A stretch of DNA of 64,000 nt, from the NCBI RefSeq assembly GCF_900100665.1, contig NZ_FNCS01000005.1:1-64000 (forward strand), in the 5' to 3' direction. Shown piece after piece: positions 16,092 to 26,302 of the stretch (within the stretch, counting starts at the first letter, position 1; every line of letters begins with the position of its first letter). The DNA comes from Pelagibacterium luteolum (lineage in GTDB: Bacteria > Pseudomonadota > Alphaproteobacteria > Rhizobiales > Devosiaceae). The notes beneath the pieces were generated by a model. That model was not told where the DNA came from, searched no databases, and saw only the letters and a program-made list of their open reading frames with translations. The translations under genes and the position numbers were made by a program.

Positions 16092-16709
16092 TCAGCTCAT
16101 GCCCATATAGCGGCCGGGTTTGTGGTTGAGCAGGATGACCAGGCTCATGGCGCCGGCACCAACGATCGAGAGCAGTACCCTGTCGAACGGCAGGATGAAC
16201 AGGGCGGCGGCGAGGATCACGAGATCGATGCCGAACTGCACGTAGCCGGCCGGGACCTTGTAGTTTTCCTGCAGATAGAGAGACAGGATGTTGACGCCGC
16301 CCAGGCTCGAGCGGTGGCGGAACAGCGCCAGAATCCCCATGCCCATCAGCGTGCCGCCGGCGATGGCGGCAAATAGCGGATCGATCCCTGAAATGTTGAG
16401 CCATGCGGGCATGAGCGAGGGATAGACCGACACCAATCCGACCGCGAAAAAAGTCTTGAGGGTGAACTTCCAGCCCATGCGCAGGAAGGCCAGGACGTAG
16501 AACGGCAAGTTCACGACGAAAAACACGATGCCGAACGGAAGGCCCGTTGCGTATTGGACGAGCAGCGCAAGGCCCGCGGTGCTGCCGGTCGTGATCTGCG
16601 CTTCGGAATAGAAGGTGACGCCGAGGCCGACAAACAGCGTGCCCAGGAGAATGGCAAGAATGTCTTCGACGGGCGTATGGCGAACTTTCGTGTCGAAGGG
16701 CGCTTCCAT
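16092..16709 (-). CDS. YitT family (DUF161) membrane protein
   Basis: A 205-residue inner-membrane protein with five to six hydrophobic segments and the family's ITTGSTAGLALLVQY and RHRSSLGGVNIL motifs. YitT proteins have no firmly established role. The start at 16709 is chosen because its ATG overlaps the holC stop codon (TGATG), showing translational coupling. No DUF2179 cytoplasmic domain follows, so this is the short form of the family. Confidence 0.86.
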   Translation of the reverse strand: MEAPFDTKVRHTPVEDILAILLGTLFVGLGVTFYSEAQITTGSTAGLALLVQYATGLPFGIVFFVVNLPFYVLAFLRMGWKFTLKTFFAVGLVSVYPSLMPAWLNISGIDPLFAAIAGGTLMGMGILALFRHRSSLGGVNILSLYLQENYKVPAGYVQFGIDLVILAAALFILPFDRVLLSIVGAGAMSLVILLNHKPGRYMGMS

Positions 16710-17158
16710 CAGGCTTTCTTGCTCCAGCGACCGTCCTGGTCCTGCTGCCAATAGGTGAGGTTGAACTGGGGTTTCAGGTCTCGCCAGATCTGGCGCGCTT
16801 CGGTGACTGCGTCGGGGTCGTGGCCGTTGAAGATATAGACCAAACGTTCGTAGCCCTCGACAGGACGTGGCGTGGCGCGATCGACGAAGAACCGCACAGT
16901 GGCGGCGTTGGGATTGGTCTCGTCATCGGTCAGGATGACGGGCTGCTCGGCGTCGGTTTCCGTGCGCGTTGCCGCGCCGTGGGGCAGGAAAGCATCGTCG
17001 GAATATGTCCAGAGCGCACTGTCGAGCACTTCGAGGCGTTCACGGCTGCCCACTTCGACGACGGCGCGCCAGCCGCGCTCGAGGGTTTTTTCGAGCAGCA
17101 TGGGCAACACCGAATCGAGCGGACGTGTTTCAAGGTGATAGAAGAGCAAATCAGTCAT
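16709..17158 (-). CDS. holC: DNA polymerase III subunit chi
   Basis: This 149-residue cytoplasmic protein is the chi subunit of the clamp-loader complex, which links the replisome to single-stranded-DNA-binding protein. It shows the family's opening LLFYHLETRPLDSVLPMLLEK, the middle WTYSDDAFLPHG and the end GYERLVYIFNGHDPDAVTEAR. In alphaproteobacteria holC commonly follows pepA, as it does here, 104 bases downstream. The stop codon overlaps the start of the YitT gene. Confidence 0.95.
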   Translation of the reverse strand: MTDLLFYHLETRPLDSVLPMLLEKTLERGWRAVVEVGSRERLEVLDSALWTYSDDAFLPHGAATRTETDAEQPVILTDDETNPNAATVRFFVDRATPRPVEGYERLVYIFNGHDPDAVTEARQIWRDLKPQFNLTYWQQDQDGRWSKKA

Positions 17159-17262
17159 CGTTTTGCCTCTCGGGCAGCACCGCGCTGCGGCGCGCGCGAC
17201 ACGGTAAGCAAGATGCTCGCGCGGCTCGTTCGTGCGTCTCGCGCGCCGCTGCGAGCTTTGCC

Positions 17263-18750
17263 CTATTCATAATTGTCGGCGATGAAACGGTCCAGAAGCG
17301 CAACGCCGAAGCCCGAGGCCCAGGAGGTGTTGGTTTCGGACGACGGGCCACCAAACGCGGTGCCGACGATATCGATATGGGCCCAAGGGGTGTCGCCGAC
17401 GAAATTGGCAAGGAAATGGGCAGCGATGATGGCGCCGCCATTGCGTCCGCCCTGGTTCTTGATATCGGCGAACCGGCTCTCGATGAGCTTTTCGTAGGCC
17501 GGCGACATTGGCCAGTGCCAGACCTTTTCCCCCGTTGCGAAGCCGGCAGACATCAACTGGTCGGCAAGTTGGTCGGTGTTAGTGAAAAGTCCCGCGAAAT
17601 CATGGCCCATGGCGACAAGCATCGCGCCCGTCAGCGTGGCAAGATCGATCATAAGGCGCGGCTTACAAGTTTCGCGCGTGTACCAGAGCGCGTCGGCCAG
17701 CGCGAGGCGGCCTTCGGCGTCGGTGTTGATGACTTCGATGGTCTTGCCCGACATCGCTTTGAGGATGTCGCCGGGGCGATAGGAATTGCCGTCGGGCATG
17801 TTCTCGGCGAGAGCGACGACGCCGACGGCGTTGATGGAGGCTTTGCGGAGAGCGAGGGTTTTCATGATGCCCAGGACAGCAGCAGCGCCGCCCATATCGC
17901 CCTTCATGGCGTCCATGTTGGCAGCGCCCTTGATCGAGATGCCGCCGGTGTCGAAGACGATGCCCTTGCCGACGATGGCGATGGGGGCGTCGTTCTTTTT
18001 GCCGCCCTTCCAGTGGAGCACCGCAACATGGGGTGGACGCACGGACCCCTGCCCTACGGCTAGCAACGCGCCCATGCCGAGGCGTTCGAGGTCTGTGACG
18101 GCGAGGATCTCGACCTCGAGACCGAGCGAGGACATATCGGTGGCGATGGCAGCAATGTCGGCGGGGCCGAGATGATTGGGCGGCTCGTTGACGAGGTCTC
18201 GGGCAAACATCGTGCCTTCGGCGACGGCCATGGCGCGGTCGAGGGCGGATTGTGCGCAATCCATCTTCGGGATGTGGAGGGTCAGCGCCGTCAGCGCAGG
18301 GCGATCGGATTTGTCCTTGGCCTTGTATTTTTCGAACCGGTAGCTGCGCAATTTCGCACCGGCCGCAAGCGCTGCGATCATTTGCGGTGACGAATCATCC
18401 TCATCGATCACGATCGCGGCTTCGGAGACCCCGGCGGCGTCCAGCTTGGCAAAAAGCGAGCCGCCGCGATCGGACCAGGCGGCGATTTCGGGATTGGCAG
18501 CTTCGGCGCCGCGACCCAAGACGATGAGACGCTCGAAATCGATACCCGTTGGGGCGGGGATATCCACAATGTGGCCGGGGCGACCGGCGAATCGGGTCGC
18601 CTTGGCGATCTTTTTGAAATCCAGGCCGGTGGATTGCCAGAGCTGGTTCGACCGCGCACCAAAATGGCCGCTTTCATCAGTGTAGAGGACGAGGGCAGCG
18701 CCCTTGGCGGGCATTTTGTCGGTCAGCGCGATCGAGAGCGTATCGGACAC
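17263..18750 (-). CDS. pepA: Leucyl aminopeptidase (M17)
   Basis: The 495-residue protein is full length for cytosolic M17 aminopeptidases, which release N-terminal residues from peptides using two metal ions. The catalytic segment is intact: GKGIVFDTGGISIKG, MKGDMGGAAAV and the signature NTDAEGRL. The start is a GTG at 18750 with AAGGAAG before it. It lies divergent from lptF and upstream of holC on the same strand. Some PepA proteins also bind DNA; nothing here tells whether this one does. Confidence 0.96.
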   Translation of the reverse strand: MSDTLSIALTDKMPAKGAALVLYTDESGHFGARSNQLWQSTGLDFKKIAKATRFAGRPGHIVDIPAPTGIDFERLIVLGRGAEAANPEIAAWSDRGGSLFAKLDAAGVSEAAIVIDEDDSSPQMIAALAAGAKLRSYRFEKYKAKDKSDRPALTALTLHIPKMDCAQSALDRAMAVAEGTMFARDLVNEPPNHLGPADIAAIATDMSSLGLEVEILAVTDLERLGMGALLAVGQGSVRPPHVAVLHWKGGKKNDAPIAIVGKGIVFDTGGISIKGAANMDAMKGDMGGAAAVLGIMKTLALRKASINAVGVVALAENMPDGNSYRPGDILKAMSGKTIEVINTDAEGRLALADALWYTRETCKPRLMIDLATLTGAMLVAMGHDFAGLFTNTDQLADQLMSAGFATGEKVWHWPMSPAYEKLIESRFADIKNQGGRNGGAIIAAHFLANFVGDTPWAHIDIVGTAFGGPSSETNTSWASGFGVALLDRFIADNYE

Positions 18751-18894
18751 GGGGTGGCTTCCTTATTCCGGCTATCGTTTGAGGTTTATAGAGCACAGGT
18801 TCCAGGTCAATTGGCGTGGGCGGTGATCTTGGCGTTTTGCCTGGGGAGAGATTGCGTTAGAACGAGGGCGGGCGCTGCCACGTAGAACGGTTTG

Positions 18895-19977
18895 ATGGAT
18901 CGACTTTCACTTTATCTGCAGCGCCAGTTCTTTGCACAGGCCCTGACGATCTTTGCGGCCGGTGGCGCGCTGATCTGGCTGATGCAGCTTTTGCGTCTGT
19001 TCGATCTGGTTTCGTCAAAGGGGCAGAATTTTCTGACCCTGATGGGACAGAGCGCTTTGACGACGCCCACTTTCGCACGGTCGATTCTCTATGTGTGCCT
19101 AGCGATCGGGCTGGCCCGTGGGCTGCGGGCGCTGCAGGCGTCGCGTGAGTTGCACACCATTCACGCGGCGCAGCGGGTGTCCTCGCTATGGAAGGCGATC
19201 ATCGCATTTTCGATCGTCGGAGCGGCTGCGGTGACCTTGGTGACCAATTGGATCGAGCCGCAGTCGCGGCGAATTGCGGCGGATTGGTCGGCGGAAATCG
19301 CTGCCGATGTCGTGGGGCGAGCCTTAGTGCCGGGGCGGTTTACGGAGATCGAGGACGGGCTGGTCTTTTCGATTTCGGCGCGGCAGCGCGACGGAACGCT
19401 GGTCGATTTTTTCTTCGATGATTCGACGACGGAAACGCGGCGGACCTATTTTGCGCAAACGGCCTCGGTCTTTCAGGACGAGACTGGGTATCAGCTTATT
19501 CTCAACGATGGGGCTATTCAGTATGAGGGCGCCAATCGCAGCGGGCTGAGCCAGATCAGGTTTGCGCAATACCATATCAGCCTCGCGAGTCTCCTCGATG
19601 CGGCATCGGTGAGCCGGAGCCTTGAGCAAGCGGACAGTTTCGAGCTATTGGCGCGGGTTTTCGCCGGAGAGGCCGAGGATCGCGACATCAGGGCGTTGCA
19701 CGAGCGGTTTGCCGACACGTTGCGGACGCTGGCGATGTGCGCGCTTGCGGCGGCGATGTGCGCGTTCCCCGATGGGTCCCGCGGGCGGCGGCGGGTGCCG
19801 GTGGAACTCGTGATCTTGCTTGTCGCGTTCGGCGAGCAGGCGGTGAGCGCGTTTTCGGGTGGCGGGGCGGCGCATTATTTGAGCTCGAGTGTGCTCATCG
19901 TGATTGCATTGGCGGTTCTTTTGGCGCGGTTGCGACGCGCGTTCGTCTTGCCCCGGTTCGGGAGGGTGACGCGATGA
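18895..19977 (+). CDS. lptF: LPS export ABC transporter permease LptF
   Basis: This 360-residue inner-membrane permease belongs to the LptBFG complex that pulls lipopolysaccharide out of the inner membrane and pushes it along the Lpt bridge. It has N-terminal membrane segments (ILIWLMQLLRLFDLV region), a periplasmic beta-jellyroll in the middle (about 120-250) and C-terminal segments ending in a basic tail. The second codon of the longest frame (ATG 18895) is the likely start. Its stop overlaps the lptG start (ATGA). It heads the lptF-lptG-lptD-surA-pdxA-rsmA run. The ATPase gene lptB is not in the window. Confidence 0.94.
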   Translation: MDRLSLYLQRQFFAQALTIFAAGGALIWLMQLLRLFDLVSSKGQNFLTLMGQSALTTPTFARSILYVCLAIGLARGLRALQASRELHTIHAAQRVSSLWKAIIAFSIVGAAAVTLVTNWIEPQSRRIAADWSAEIAADVVGRALVPGRFTEIEDGLVFSISARQRDGTLVDFFFDDSTTETRRTYFAQTASVFQDETGYQLILNDGAIQYEGANRSGLSQIRFAQYHISLASLLDAASVSRSLEQADSFELLARVFAGEAEDRDIRALHERFADTLRTLAMCALAAAMCAFPDGSRGRRRVPVELVILLVAFGEQAVSAFSGGGAAHYLSSSVLIVIALAVLLARLRRAFVLPRFGRVTR

Positions 19978-21053
19978 GCCGAACGGGACGACTGATCTGC
20001 ATTCGCCTGGCCAGCCGTATCGGTCTGGTGGTCGGGATATTTTTCGGGATCATCCTGCTTGTCGAATTTCTCGACACCGGGCGGTTCAACCAGACGGCGG
20101 AATTGGCCGGGCCGTTGACGTCCACGGGATTGGCGTTTCTGAGCGCTTTGCGCTGGAGCCTTCTGGGCTTGCCGGTAACAGTGCTGATCGGCGCGATCCT
20201 GGGACTGATCGACCTGCAATCACACCGGGAAATGGTGATCATGTCGGCGGGCGGGCGATCGATCTGGTCGCTGTTGCGCTGGCCGATTCTGATGGTTTTG
20301 ACGGCGGGGGTGATCACGACGACCGTCGTCGATAGCTTCGCCATTCGTGTTTATCAGGGTTTCGATGCGGCGCAGATCGGCTGGGGGCGCGCCTATGGGG
20401 TGCAGAACCGGGAGACGTGGTTCAGCCAGAGCGGGAGCGATGGGGATTACATGCTCTACGCGCGGACCGTGCTTCAACAGGGCAGCGAACTCGAAGACAT
20501 AACCATTTTGCGGCCGCAGCCAGAGGGCGGGACGGGTACGCGCATTCACGCCCGCTCGGCGGTGCTAGAGCCGGGGCGCTGGGTGATCAGCGATGGGATG
20601 GTCATCGATGTCGACCAGTCTCCCCGGCCGTTCGCGCAGATGGCGATCGCGACACGGGCGACGCCGTCCGAACTCAGCCTGCAATTGGGGACGGCAGAAG
20701 ATATGTCATGGTTCGACCTGCGCCGCGCGCTGCGCAATGGAATCACCGATCCCTTCGCGCAGGCGGCGGCAGAGACGCGGTTCCAAAAACTCAATGCCAT
20801 GCCTTTCGTTCTTGTCGGTTCTTTGCTGATTGCGTTCGCCTTTACCGCCGGTTATCGAAGAGCGGGGCATTATGGGTGGACCATCGTTCAGGGCATCGTT
20901 CTGGGGTTGGTTGTGTTCGTTGTCACGGAGATGGCCGACCGGGCTGGTTCGGCGGGCGTCATCGATCCGATAGCGGCTGCGTGGGGTCCTGCCCTGCTGG
21001 CCATAATCATCGGGTTGACCGTGATCCTGCGTAGAGAAGATGGGCGCGTTTGA
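19974..21053 (+). CDS. lptG: LPS export ABC transporter permease LptG
   Basis: A 359-residue partner of LptF with the same layout. Membrane segments at the N terminus lead to the family's LGLIDLQSHREMVIMSAGG coupling helix, a periplasmic jellyroll follows (about 120-260), and membrane segments return at the C terminus (FVLVGSLLIAFAFTAG). It is translationally coupled at both ends: ATGA with lptF and TGATG with lptD. This strict overlap suggests equal production of the two permeases. Confidence 0.95.
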   Translation: MSRTGRLICIRLASRIGLVVGIFFGIILLVEFLDTGRFNQTAELAGPLTSTGLAFLSALRWSLLGLPVTVLIGAILGLIDLQSHREMVIMSAGGRSIWSLLRWPILMVLTAGVITTTVVDSFAIRVYQGFDAAQIGWGRAYGVQNRETWFSQSGSDGDYMLYARTVLQQGSELEDITILRPQPEGGTGTRIHARSAVLEPGRWVISDGMVIDVDQSPRPFAQMAIATRATPSELSLQLGTAEDMSWFDLRRALRNGITDPFAQAAAETRFQKLNAMPFVLVGSLLIAFAFTAGYRRAGHYGWTIVQGIVLGLVVFVVTEMADRAGSAGVIDPIAAAWGPALLAIIIGLTVILRREDGRV

Positions 21054-23356
21054 TGGGCAAACCACCCTTTGGGATGATCACGGTGCGGCGCGGCCTTCTG
21101 GCCAGCGTAGCGGTTTCTGCGCTTCTGGCGCTCGCGCCACATGCGGTTGCGCAACAGATCGTGCCTGCCAGCTTTTTCTCACAAGTGCCAACCAGCAGCG
21201 GCGAGCAGATGGCGGTTTCCGCCAATACGATGGTTTTCGATTCGCGGACCGACACGGTGGTCGCGCAGGGCAATGTGGGAATCAGTTTCCAGGGCTATCG
21301 CGCGACAGCCGATCGGGCGATCTACTATCAGAGCAGCGGCCGGGTCGAACTGGTCGGCAATGTGGCATTCATCGATCCCGACGGGATCGAGTATGTGGCT
21401 GATCGCGTGGAGCTCGAGGACGGGTTCCGCGAAGGCTTTGTGCAATCGCTGACCGTTGCGTTTCCGGACGGTACGTTCTTTACCGCAGCTGACACGACAT
21501 TCAACGAAGGCGTCGAGCGTGTCTATAACGAGGGCACTTACGCGCCCTGCGGCACCTGTATCGACGAAGACGGCAATCGCATCGGGTGGACCGTCAAGGC
21601 CGCGCGGATCGTGACCGATGAGAGCGAGCAGGTTATCTATTTCGAGCAGCCATCGCTGCAGTTGCTGGGCGTGTCTGTAATCGCCTTGCCGTGGCTGAGC
21701 TTGCCGACGGACGAAGATATCGAGCTGCCGGTGCTCAGCTATGACGATCGGTATGGTGTGGGGATCTCCCTGCCCTTCTTTCGCTATCGCATTGCCGATG
21801 GATCTCTGGCGGTGACGCCGACGATTTACACCAATCAGGGTGTGGGCGTTGCTGCAGACTGGCAGCAGCGCGTGGGTGATCTGAGCTACACCGTCAATAC
21901 GTCCGGCGTTTATCAGCTCAATCCTGGAGCCTATGACGGGCTGGGGGACCGGCCGGTCCGTGGATCACTGCAGACGACGGGGCGGTTCACCGGGATCGAG
22001 GACTGGACGCTTGGCTGGTCGTACACGACCTTCACCGATCCGGGCTACATGCCCGACTATCGGGTTGCGACCGGCACGCAGACCAATCAGGTTTACGGAC
22101 AATATCTGACCACCGAGACCTACGCCGATATTCGCGTGCAACAGTTCGTGCCGCTCGGCACATTTGCGACCTGGGCGGCGCATGAAGCGAGCGCAAATCG
22201 GCAGGCGTTGACGCACCCCAACGCCAGGGTCGATCACGTCGTCGATCTCGACAACGACGCGGGACGCGTGGAAATCGCCGGCAAGTTGCTTGGTCTTACG
22301 CGCGCCGCCGATGACGTCTCCGGACTGTTCGACGGCAGGCGTTATGTGCATGGCTATGAGGGACAATCGGTCCACGCCGTAATGCAGGCGAGTTGGACGA
22401 ACCAGTATATCGTTCCGGGCGGTTTGACCGTTTCTCCCTATCTTGGGTTGAGAGGCGACGCTGCGGGCTATGATGGCGCCAGTGGGCGTGCGGATGCTCC
22501 CGAGGCGAGGTCGCTTCTGTCTGCCACACCGATCGCGGCACTGGATGTTCGATATCCGATCATGGCGCGCATGACGGGCGCTACGACCGTTATCGAACCG
22601 ATCGGACAGTTGGTGTACCGCGGCGGAGAGGCAGTTCCGGGGATCACCAACAACGATTCACAGACGTTCGTCTTCGAGGACACCAATCTTTTCAGCTTCA
22701 ATCGGTTTTCCGGCGCCGACCGGCAAGAAACTGGCTTGCGTGCCAATCTCGGTGGGCAGTTCCAGACCAGCTTCGACGACGGAGGATGGCTGGGCGGGAT
22801 TTTGGGGCAGTCCTTCCATCTCGCGGGCAAGAATGGCTTCAACGTCGACGACGGAACCACGGCGGGCGTGGGTTCGGGGATGAACGCGGACGCGTCGTAT
22901 CTGGTGGCGGGCCTGCAGGGCGGATATGGTGGACTTTCGGGTGGTGCCAAGGCGCAGTTCGACCCCGAGAACGGTGAGATTCCGCGTGCCCAGATCGGCC
23001 TTGCCGGGGAGATCGACGACTATCTGCTGACTGCCAATTACGTCTATATTGCCGAAAACCCGACACTGGGCACCACTGCGGATCGCCATGAAGTTCAAAT
23101 CGGCGGGCGGGCACCGCTTCAGGGGTATTGGACCGCGACTGGATCGGTGGCGTGGGACCTGGCGACCAACCAGTGGCTTGAGACCCAAGCGGCGCTCGAA
23201 TACGACGATAGCTATCTGGCTTTCGGCGCCGGCGTTCAGTTGACTGGGCCTACGCACCGACGGCCGGATGATTTGCGGTTCGGCGTCAACTTCAGCCTCA
23301 GCACCGCAGGGCGCAACACGCTGGTCGGGTTCGACTACGATTTCACCGAGTTCTGA
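21053..23356 (+). CDS. lptD: LPS assembly outer-membrane protein LptD
   Basis: The 767-residue protein has a signal peptide (cut after AVA, residue 33) and a periplasmic OstA/LptA-like jellyroll (about 45-160, with GNVGISFQGYRATADRAIYY). A large beta barrel follows and ends in GFDYDFTEF. With LptE it inserts LPS into the outer leaflet. The segment YAPCGTC shows the alphaproteobacterial cysteine pair rather than the four spread cysteines of E. coli LptD. The start ATG shares its A with the lptG stop codon. The barrel needs SurA-type chaperoning, and a SurA-like gene is next. Confidence 0.95.
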   Translation: MGKPPFGMITVRRGLLASVAVSALLALAPHAVAQQIVPASFFSQVPTSSGEQMAVSANTMVFDSRTDTVVAQGNVGISFQGYRATADRAIYYQSSGRVELVGNVAFIDPDGIEYVADRVELEDGFREGFVQSLTVAFPDGTFFTAADTTFNEGVERVYNEGTYAPCGTCIDEDGNRIGWTVKAARIVTDESEQVIYFEQPSLQLLGVSVIALPWLSLPTDEDIELPVLSYDDRYGVGISLPFFRYRIADGSLAVTPTIYTNQGVGVAADWQQRVGDLSYTVNTSGVYQLNPGAYDGLGDRPVRGSLQTTGRFTGIEDWTLGWSYTTFTDPGYMPDYRVATGTQTNQVYGQYLTTETYADIRVQQFVPLGTFATWAAHEASANRQALTHPNARVDHVVDLDNDAGRVEIAGKLLGLTRAADDVSGLFDGRRYVHGYEGQSVHAVMQASWTNQYIVPGGLTVSPYLGLRGDAAGYDGASGRADAPEARSLLSATPIAALDVRYPIMARMTGATTVIEPIGQLVYRGGEAVPGITNNDSQTFVFEDTNLFSFNRFSGADRQETGLRANLGGQFQTSFDDGGWLGGILGQSFHLAGKNGFNVDDGTTAGVGSGMNADASYLVAGLQGGYGGLSGGAKAQFDPENGEIPRAQIGLAGEIDDYLLTANYVYIAENPTLGTTADRHEVQIGGRAPLQGYWTATGSVAWDLATNQWLETQAALEYDDSYLAFGAGVQLTGPTHRRPDDLRFGVNFSLSTAGRNTLVGFDYDFTEF

Positions 23357-23540
23357 TCTCTAAGCTTTGGCGACTTGCAGCGGACGCCAGACAATGGCAT
23401 TTGGTTGCGCTATATTTCTCGTCGCGCTTTGGAGCCTAAAAAGTGGGTGCCACTTGGTCTCCAACTGCCGCGACTGCCGAATTTGGCCGTATTTGTGATA
23501 GAGGTGGTCTGAAACGACATGCCTCGGGAGCGGATTTATT

Positions 23541-24452
23541 ATGACACAATGGCTCGGACTAAGAACCGCAGGTGTTTGCCTCGCACTGGGTTTCGCCCTG
23601 ATTGCGTTCGCCGTTCAGGCGCAGAGCATCAGCGCGACGGTCAACGGCGTGCAGATCACCAGCCAGCAGGTCAATGATCGCGCCAATCTGCTGCGGATCG
23701 AGGGCCAGGGCGCCAACCGCAATCAGGCGGCGCTCGATCAGTTGATCAATGATACGGTGCAACTGAGTGAAGCCGAGCGCATCGGCATCAGCATTTCGGA
23801 CACGCAGGTTGATGAGGCGTTTGCCAATATCGCCAGCAACATGCGCTCCAGCTCGGCGAACCTTACAAATCTTCTCACCCAGAACGGTGTGAACCCTCAG
23901 ACACTGCGGGATCGGTTACGGGCGGCGATCGCCTGGCAGCAGGTCGTCCAGCAGGTGCTGCGTGGCCGCATCCAGCTTTCCGAACTCGAACTCGAAACGC
24001 AGGCCGCGCAACAGGTGAGCCCGGCGATGAGCTTCGACTATATCCTGCGCGAAGTGCTGTTCGTCATTCCGCAGGGTTCGGGCGTTTCGGCTTCGCGCCG
24101 CACAGCGGAGGCCAATCAATACCGCAGCCGCTTTACCGGATGCGACGCGGCGGTCGACCTTGCGATCCAGTTCACCGATGCCGCCGTGCGTGATATCGGG
24201 CGCCGTCACGCAACGCAGCTTCCTGATGCGGTTGCCAACGAACTGGCCGGACTGACCGTCGGGCAGATTTCGAGCCCGCGCGTCGTCGATGGCGGCGTGT
24301 CGATGATGGCCGTCTGCGAAAAAGCCGAAGCGCGCGACCTGACGTTCCTGACCGACCAATTGCGCCAGGAAGCCGGGCAGGATGCGCTGGAGTCGGAAGC
24401 AGCCGCCTATCTGGAACGCCTGAAGGCGCAAGCTACGATCGTACGGAACTGA
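23541..24452 (+). CDS. SurA-like periplasmic chaperone / peptidyl-prolyl isomerase
   Basis: The 303-residue protein has a signal peptide cut near residue 27, then a SurA N-terminal helical domain (ATVNGVQITSQQVNDRANLLR and following, about 30-150). A single parvulin-like domain follows (about 160-275, FDYILREVLF and LAGLTVGQISSPRV). E. coli SurA has 428 residues and two parvulin domains, so this is a short form. The position right after lptD fits a role in folding outer-membrane proteins. Isomerase activity is not assured, since the parvulin domain is weakly conserved. It is followed by pdxA after 3 bases. Confidence 0.83.
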   Translation: MTQWLGLRTAGVCLALGFALIAFAVQAQSISATVNGVQITSQQVNDRANLLRIEGQGANRNQAALDQLINDTVQLSEAERIGISISDTQVDEAFANIASNMRSSSANLTNLLTQNGVNPQTLRDRLRAAIAWQQVVQQVLRGRIQLSELELETQAAQQVSPAMSFDYILREVLFVIPQGSGVSASRRTAEANQYRSRFTGCDAAVDLAIQFTDAAVRDIGRRHATQLPDAVANELAGLTVGQISSPRVVDGGVSMMAVCEKAEARDLTFLTDQLRQEAGQDALESEAAAYLERLKAQATIVRN

Positions 24453-24455
24453 CAT

Positions 24456-25457
24456 ATGACGACGGCTCGTCCGCGGCCCCTCGCGGTATCGATGGGCGAG
24501 CCTGCCGGCATCGGTCCTGACCTTATCCTGAAACTTTATGCCGACCGGCAGTCCCTTGGGCTGCCGGTTTTTGGTGTCTTTGGACATGCGCTCTTTCTAG
24601 CGGCGCGGGCAGAGAGGCTGGGACGGGCCGTCGCTGTACGCGCGGTTGCAATCGATGAGGTCGATCAGACCTTCGATGACGCCCTGCCAGTGATCGAGAT
24701 AGAGGGTGAGGTTTCCGACAGCCCCGGCATGCCCGATCCCAATGCTGCGCCTGTGGTCGTGTCGGCGATTGCGCAAGCCGTTGACGCCGTGCAGGCGGGT
24801 GCGATGAGGGGATTAGTGACCGCACCGATCCACAAGGCATCGTTGTATGGCGCGGGTTTCGAGTATCCGGGGCATACGGAGTTTCTGGCGGCGCTGTGTG
24901 CCGAAGATGGGATTGTGCCCCTGCCCGTGATGATGCTGGCGCATGAGGATCTGCGCGCGGTTCCGCTGACAATACATATTCCGCTTGCCGATGTGCCGGG
25001 GGAAATCACGCGCGCGCTCATCATCGATACTGTCGACATTATCGCGCGGGATCTGCGGTCGCGGTTCGGGATTGCGGCGCCGCGCATCGCCGTTGCGGGG
25101 CTCAACCCGCACGCGGGCGAGGACGGGGCCATCGGGCGCGAGGAGATCGAGACGATCGCTCCGGCTGTCGCGCAACTGCGCAAAGCCGGGATTGATGTTG
25201 TGGGGCCGCTGTCTGCGGACACTCTGTTTCATCCGCCCCATTGGCGCAGCTATGACTGCGTTCTGGCGATGTATCACGATCAGGCGCTCATTCCGATCAA
25301 GACCGTGGCGTTTGATGCAGGTGTCAATGTGACCTTGGGATTGCCGATCGTACGGACATCCCCTGACCACGGAACAGCATTTTCGCTGGCGGGCACGGGA
25401 CAGGGTTCGGCTAATTCCATGTTAGCGGCCCTACGGATGGCGGACGCGATGTCATGA
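24456..25457 (+). CDS. pdxA: 4-hydroxythreonine-4-phosphate dehydrogenase
   Basis: At 333 residues this is standard length for PdxA, which oxidises 4-phosphohydroxy-L-threonine in pyridoxal phosphate synthesis. Opening motif [15 protein letters not shown], the substrate and metal region [24 protein letters not shown], and the C-terminal [11 protein letters not shown] with [15 protein letters not shown] are all present. It starts 3 bases after the surA-like gene and its end overlaps rsmA (ATGA at 25454). The order surA-pdxA-rsmA is widely conserved in proteobacteria. Confidence 0.96.
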   Translation: MTTARPRPLAVSMGEPAGIGPDLILKLYADRQSLGLPVFGVFGHALFLAARAERLGRAVAVRAVAIDEVDQTFDDALPVIEIEGEVSDSPGMPDPNAAPVVVSAIAQAVDAVQAGAMRGLVTAPIHKASLYGAGFEYPGHTEFLAALCAEDGIVPLPVMMLAHEDLRAVPLTIHIPLADVPGEITRALIIDTVDIIARDLRSRFGIAAPRIAVAGLNPHAGEDGAIGREEIETIAPAVAQLRKAGIDVVGPLSADTLFHPPHWRSYDCVLAMYHDQALIPIKTVAFDAGVNVTLGLPIVRTSPDHGTAFSLAGTGQGSANSMLAALRMADAMS

Positions 25458-26302
25458 GCCAGATAGACGAACTGCCGCCACTCCGTGAGGTGATTGCCGA
25501 GCACGGACTTTGGGCGAAAAAAGAGCTGGGGCAGAATTTCCTGCTCGATCTCAACCTGACCGCGCGAATTGCACGCAGCGCGGGCGAGCTTGCGGATGTG
25601 ACGGTGATCGAGATCGGACCTGGCCCTGGCGGCCTGACGCGGGCCCTGCTGGCCGCGGGCGCCAAGCGCGTTGTGGCGATCGAGAGGGACGAACGGACCC
25701 TCCCTGCCCTCGCCCAGATCGCCGAAGCCTATCCGGGTCGGCTGGAGGTGATCTCCGCCGATGCGCTAGAGATCGACTATCGTGGACTAGCCGATGGGCG
25801 CACCAAGATCGTTGCTAATTTGCCGTACAATATCGCGACGCCGTTGCTGACCGGTTGGCTGTCGCAGGAGCCATGGCCGGCGTGGTTCGAGAGCCTCACA
25901 TTGATGTTTCAGCGTGAGGTCGCTGAGCGGATCGTCGCGCGGGCCGGTGATGATGCGTACGGGCGGCTAGGGGTTCTGTGCGGATGGCGCAGCGAGGCGC
26001 GGATCGCCATGAATTTAGGCCGGGACGCGTTTACGCCGCCGCCCAAGGTGACGTCCTCAGTCGTGCATCTGACGCCAAAGCCGACCGAGGCCGATGTGCC
26101 GGTGCGGGCGTTGGAAGAGATAACGCGCCACGCCTTCGGGCAGAGGCGGAAGATGATCCGGCAAAGTCTCAAGGGACTTGGCGTGCCGCTGGAGCTACTG
26201 TTTGCCAGTGTCGGGCTCAAGGGCGACGAGCGGGCGGAGACGCTTAGCGTTGCGACCTATGTGGAGTTGGCGCGGGCAACGGCGCGGCTGCGCAGCGCTT
26301 AA
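25454..26302 (+). CDS. rsmA: 16S rRNA dimethyladenosine transferase (KsgA)
   Basis: The 282-residue protein is the enzyme that dimethylates two adjacent adenines near the 3' end of 16S rRNA during small-subunit maturation. SAM-binding motif [14 protein letters not shown], the GQNFLLD opening and the catalytic [11 protein letters not shown] are intact. It is the last gene of the lpt-rsmA run. Its TAA and the TAA of gmk on the other strand share the same four bases TTAA (26299-26302), so the two operons abut exactly. Confidence 0.97.
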   Translation: MSQIDELPPLREVIAEHGLWAKKELGQNFLLDLNLTARIARSAGELADVTVIEIGPGPGGLTRALLAAGAKRVVAIERDERTLPALAQIAEAYPGRLEVISADALEIDYRGLADGRTKIVANLPYNIATPLLTGWLSQEPWPAWFESLTLMFQREVAERIVARAGDDAYGRLGVLCGWRSEARIAMNLGRDAFTPPPKVTSSVVHLTPKPTEADVPVRALEEITRHAFGQRRKMIRQSLKGLGVPLELLFASVGLKGDERAETLSVATYVELARATARLRSA

